From Paulinella micropora (taxonomy: Eukaryota; Cercozoa; Imbricatea; Euglyphida), in assembly GCA_009731375.1 (NCBI GenBank), contig BJOX01000251.1, positions 229,411 through 280,959 of the forward strand: DNA of 51,549 nucleotides, given 5' to 3'. The notes beneath the pieces were generated by a model that searched no databases, had not been told where the DNA came from, and saw only the letters and a program-made list of their open reading frames with translations. Positions 46,157 to 51,549 of this stretch are shown here, piece by piece. Both the position numbers and the translations under genes were made by a program. Position 1 is the stretch's first letter; every line of letters starts with the position of its first letter.

Positions 46157-46320
46157 TGTATGTATGTATGTATGTATGCATGTATGCATGCATACATGTA
46201 TGTATGCATGTATTTATGCATGCATGCATGTATGTATGTATGTATGTATGTATGTATGTGTGTATGTATGTTTGTATGTATGTGACAGCTACAAGCGGGT
46301 CGTTTTTCTTTCTTAAATAC
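45719..46320. repeat. GTAT array with an ACGT-rich island
   Basis: GTAT (45719-45904), GCAT units, then CGTA/ACGT tetramers with GTACCGTAC steps (45940-46075), then GTAT and GCAT again. Most CpGs in this array are confined to the central island. Confidence 0.93.
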
Positions 46321-47704
<1,384 letters not shown>

Positions 47705-47755
47705 CTATCTATCTATCTATCCATCTATCCATCTATCTATCTGTCTATCTATCTG

Positions 47756-47788
<33 letters not shown>

Positions 47789-47976
47789 TTATCTATCTAT
47801 CTATGTACTATCTATATATCTATATATCTATCCATCCATCAATCTATCCGTCCATCCATCTATTTCATCCATTTATTCATCCGTCCATCTATCCGTCCAT
47901 CCATCTATTTCATCCATTTATTCATCCGTCCATCCATCCATCCATCCATCCATCTATCTATCCATCCATATATCTA

Positions 47977-48030
<54 letters not shown>

Positions 48031-48068
48031 ATATCTATCCATCTTTCTATCCATCTATCTATCTATTA
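47705..48068. repeat. TATC/CCAT array
   Basis: TATC with CCAT and ATTTCATCC variants. Confidence 0.94.
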
Positions 48069-48164
48069 TGGGTCTAGTCTGGCTCGCAATACCTTTCTGC
48101 CTGGCAATCACCTATCTATCCATCTATCCATCTATCCATCTATCTATCTATATATATATCTATA

Positions 48165-48212
<48 letters not shown>

Positions 48213-48524
48213 CATCCATCTATTTATCTATCTATCTATCTATCTATCTATCCATCCATCCATCCATCCATCCATCTATCTATCCATCCATCCATCCATC
48301 TATCCATCCATCCATCTATCCATCCATCTATCCATCCATCTATCCATCTATCTATCCATCCATCTATCTATCTATCCATCCATCCATCCATCCATCCACC
48401 TATCTATCTATCTATCTATCTATCCATCTATCTATCTATCCTTCCATCTTTCTATCCATCTATCTATCGATCCATCTATCTATGTATCATCTATCTATCC
48501 ATCTATCTATCCATCTATCTATCC

Positions 48525-48567
<43 letters not shown>

Positions 48568-48750
48568 CATCCATCCATCCATCCATCCATCCATCCATAT
48601 ATCCATCCATCCATCCATCCATCCATCCATCCATCTAATCTATCTATGTATCAGGTTATCTAGTCTAATTCGCTATTCCTTTCTGTCTGGCAACGACTAT
48701 GGGCCTTTCCTGTGTCTATCTATCTGCCTATCTATCTATGTATTAATTTT
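48069..48750. repeat. Seed C copies 1 and 2 around a TATC/CCAT array
   Basis: GGTCTAGTCTGGCTCGC...TTTCTGCCTGGCAA at 48069-48110, then TATC/CCAT to 48650, then the seed again (TATCTAGTCTAATTCGC...GGGCCTTTCC, 48657-48710). Confidence 0.9.
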
Positions 48751-48888
48751 TCGGTCACCTCCAGAAAATGTGGTCAGGTTACCGATACAAGCTAATATGC
48801 GGCGCGCCTAATTTCACGTGTTTTGCGGGCTCGCCGGCCCGGCCGCCCGCAAAACGTCAAATTTGTGGCTAGCCGCATAATGTACTAT
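48751..48888 (+). mobile_element. Hairpin element family A, copy 4
   Basis: Starts TCGGTCACCTCC and ends AGCCGCATAATGTACTA. The central spacer of the main hairpin is shortened (CCGGCCCGGCCGCCCGC). It lies between seed C copies 2 and 3. Confidence 0.8.
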
Positions 48889-49077
48889 CATCTATCTAAC
48901 TGGCAGGCGGTCTAGTCTGGTTCGCTATTCCGTTCTGTCTGGCAACCACGCTGGGCCTTTCTTGCGCGGCCCTCGAGGTCCCTCGGTCGTTGTCGTTGTT
49001 GTTGCTGTTGTCTTTCTTGTTGTTTTTTCGTCGTCGTCGCATCGTCGTCGTTGTCGTTATCGTTGTCGTTGTTGTCG

Positions 49078-49120
<43 letters not shown>

Positions 49121-49228
49121 CGTTGTCGTTGCTGTTATCTTTGTTATTGTTTTGTCGTCGTCGTTGTCGTCGTCGTTGCTGTCGTTGTCGTCGTTGTTGT
49201 CGTTGTTGTTGTTGTTGTTATTGTTGTT

Positions 49229-49264
<36 letters not shown>

Positions 49265-49680
49265 ATTCCTTTCTGTCTGGCAACCACGCTGGGCCTGTTT
49301 TGTGTGTGTCGTCGTTCTCGAGGTCCTTTTCGTTATTGTTGTCTTCTTTGTTGTTGTCTTTGTTGTTGTCTTTGTTGTTGATTGTTGCTGTTGTTGTTTG
49401 TTGTTGTTGTTGTTGTTGCTGCTGCTGCTGCTGTTGCCTTTTTTTATTGTTGTTGTTGTTGTTGCGGTTGTTGTTGTTTGTTGTTGTTGTTGTTTTGTTG
49501 TTGTTGTTGCTGCTGCTGCTGCTGCTGTTGTTGTTGTTGTTGTTGTTGCTGCTGCTGTTGTTGTTGTTGTTGTTGTTGTTGTTGTCTTTGTTGTTGTTGT
49601 TGTTGTTGCTGTTGCTGTTGTTGACTGTTGTCGTCGTTGTCGTTCTTGTTGTTGTCGTCGTCTCTCTCCCCACTATTATC
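48889..49680. repeat. Seed C copies 3 and 4 with TTG/TCG trinucleotide arrays
   Basis: Seed C at 48908-48962 (GGTCTAGTCTGGTTCGC) and 49264-49296, each followed by CTCGAGGTCC (48972, 49317) and then TTG/TCG/CTG repeats (48985-49260, 49330-49670). V/C/L ORFs are artefacts. Confidence 0.92.
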
Positions 49681-49712
<32 letters not shown>

Positions 49713-49740
49713 GTCTATCTATCTATCTATCTATCTATCT
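49681..49740. repeat. (TATC)n array
   Basis: TATC that runs directly into a satellite monomer at 49741. Confidence 0.95.
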
Positions 49741-50505
49741 ACTGGGCCCTCTGTAATGGAGGTGGGAGCTCGTTCTGCAAGGGGCGCTTATGGAACGAGC
49801 CCTGGCCCCGCCTGGTACTAGGGAGCTTTGGTATCGCCTGTATCAGTCCCTTCCGTGCAAACATCACGGCTTAGCTGGGCATCGGGTTAATACTTTACAC
49901 AGACTTCCTTGGTTGACGAAATCAGAAGCTCCTTTTTTCTGACATTAGTCGATATCTCATCTATTGATCTCATCACTTACTCCACGGAGTGAACCAAGGC
50001 CACTTGAGGTGTCACTGACCCTCCCTTGGGCTTGATTTTTTGAAATGGGTGCCATCTGTCGACAGACAGAGAATTAGGGGATGGTGTGGGTGTGCTGGGC
50101 CCGTGGTGGGGTGCCTTATGTGTGCCTAGCCATACGCCTATGAGTCACATGCCGAAATAGCGACGGGAAGCACAATCCTGTTCCCTCAGGGTGCCCTTTC
50201 TCGCTTGTTGAGCCCGGAATAAAACCCACAGTGCTCTGTCGGTTTATACTAGACTGTCGAACAGTCTCGAAACTCCATCTGCTTACTGGGCCCTCTGTAA
50301 TGGAGGTGGGAGCTCGTTCTGCAAGGGGCGCTTATGGAACGAGCCCTGGCCCCGCCTGGTACTAGGGAGCTTTGGTATCGCCTGTATCAGTCCCTTCCGT
50401 GCAAACATCACGGCTTAGCTGGGCATCGGGTCAATACTTTACACAGACTTCCTTGGTTGACGAAATCAGAAGCTCCTTTTTTCTGACATTAGTCGATATC
50501 TCATC
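49741..50505 (+). repeat. Tandem 547-bp satellite, 1.4 monomers
   Basis: A partial monomer (49741-49959) and a complete 544-bp one. Both share the shortened TTTACACAGAC (other copies TTTACCCACAGAC), so they are a local duplication. The internal boundary reads CATCTATTGATC (49958-49969), where the 9.3-kb copies read CATCAGTTGATC. The second monomer ends at GATATCTCATC (50495-50505) and TATC follows. Confidence 0.95.
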
Positions 50506-50636
50506 TATCTATCTATCTATCTATCTATCATGTTCCTTTCACTACTGCCATTCCGTCCCTTCAATTGGCTCACTACTGCCAATATGTCCCTTCAAATGCC
50601 CCACTACTACCAATTTCGTTCGCATCCACGCAAAGA
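50506..50636. repeat. Short TATC run and a 31-bp triplicate
   Basis: CACTACTGCC starts at 50540 and 50571, with a third copy, CACTACTACC, at 50602. Copies carry CGTCCCTTCAA or TGTCCCTTCAA. Confidence 0.85.
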
Positions 50637-50777
50637 TAGTATATTATGCAGCTAGCCACAAATTTGACGTATTTTGCGGGCGAGCCGGGCCGGCGAGCCA
50701 GCAAAGCACGTCAAATTTGGCGCGCCGCATGTGTACTTGTATCGGTAATCTGATCACATTTTGTGGAGGTGACCGAT
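50637..50777 (-). mobile_element. Hairpin element family A, copy 5 (inverted)
   Basis: Reads TAGTATATTATGCAGC on the plus strand at its conserved 'right' end and finishes AGGTGACCGAT. The central hairpin is shortened (GAGCCGGGCCGGCGAGCC). It is 21 bp from a family B element. Confidence 0.8.
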
Positions 50778-50798
50778 GGAAACATGTACATACTAAGG

Positions 50799-50952
50799 AC
50801 GAGTGAAAAATTTCGGCTACCTCAAATTTTGGAAGAAAAAAATAGCGTATCTTGCGGTGAAAAGACTAGGGAGGAATTCCGGCCACCCAAAGTTTTGTGC
50901 AAAAACAACGTATTCTGCGGTGAAAAATCACTGGTTGAAATTTTTCACTTGA
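50799..50952. mobile_element. TIR element family B, copy 2
   Basis: Left ACGAGTGAAAAATTTCGGC, right GAAATTTTTCACTTGAC. The interior matches copy 1 (GTATCTTGCGGTGAAA, GTTTTGTGCAAAAACAACG, ATTCTGCGGTG) with scattered substitutions. No coding capacity. Confidence 0.75.
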
Positions 50953-51020
50953 CGTTACTCATGTAGATTCCAATGACTCTTGAAGAAGTCAACGAGGGTC
51001 TGCCTGCGTCACGGGCGGTA

Positions 51021-51118
<98 letters not shown>

Positions 51119-51132
51119 CTGCGTCACGCGCG

Positions 51133-51189
<57 letters not shown>

Positions 51190-51222
51190 AGAGAGAGAGG
51201 GAGAGTCTGTGGGTGTATGTGT
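50953..51222. repeat. GA arrays with a duplicated seed
   Basis: TCTGCCTGCGTCACGGGCGG at 50999 and TCTGCCTGCGTCACGCGCGG at 51114, each followed by TG/GA or GA arrays. Confidence 0.92.
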
Positions 51223-51255
51223 GATAGATAGACAGATAGATAGATAAATAGATAA

Positions 51256-51299
<44 letters not shown>

Positions 51300-51339
51300 T
51301 TGGATGGATGGATGGATGGATGGATAGATAGATAGATAC

Positions 51340-51433
<94 letters not shown>

Positions 51434-51462
51434 GGATGGATGGATGGATGGATGGATGGATG

Positions 51463-51549
<87 letters not shown>
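51223..51549. repeat. GATA/GGAT array, cut by window edge
   Basis: GATA with GGAT blocks (51301-51323, 51432-51464). Runs off the end of the window. Confidence 0.95.

Overview
This is eukaryotic DNA, most likely from an invertebrate animal, although the species cannot be named from the sequence. Three observations support this. A gene candidate at 21106-22136 has GT-AG introns. A 5'-truncated non-LTR retrotransposon at 17442-18704 encodes a CCHC zinc knuckle and a restriction-like endonuclease, a combination mainly known from animals. There are also short non-autonomous hairpin elements and a roughly 547-bp satellite. No bacterial operons, rRNA, tRNA or CRISPR were seen.

Well over 80% of the window (by eye) is simple or tandem repeat. 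From left to right: TATC/GATA arrays cut into satellite fragments (1-4300); a 4.1-kb GTATAT hexanucleotide field (4363-8512); a trinucleotide palindrome (8530-8812); satellite monomers and GATA arrays, including a 335-bp inverted repeat (9133-12917); GA, CA, TA and GGAA tracts (13573-16078); the retrotransposon remnant (17442-18704); a TA minisatellite and a GGTA array (19095-20765); the gene candidate (about 20750-22450); a CA/GT fold-back (22850-23867); a chain of minisatellites and trinucleotide arrays (25005-33738); TTAC and pyrimidine tracts (34917-37224); a 20-copy minisatellite (37225-39895); then more satellite, GATA arrays, hairpin elements and seeded minisatellites to the end. Sixteen N gaps all lie in or beside simple repeats.

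The recurring design is a short unique 'seed' of about 20-65 bp, iterated 2 to 20 times, with copies separated by microsatellite whose motif is usually constant within a cluster but differs between clusters. The ORFs over these arrays, some above 500 codons, are artefacts of repeat units that lack stop codons.

The only plausible host gene is on the minus strand at 21106-22136. It has four exon-like segments that splice in frame, one of them possibly a 6-nt microexon, and its first intron ends in a roughly 510-bp pyrimidine microsatellite directly before the acceptor AG. Its function is unknown. Two dispersed element families (hairpin family A with five copies, TIR family B with two) are the clearest candidates for undescribed mobile DNA. 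The most informative structural signal is that satellite-to-TATC junctions always occur at the same satellite position.
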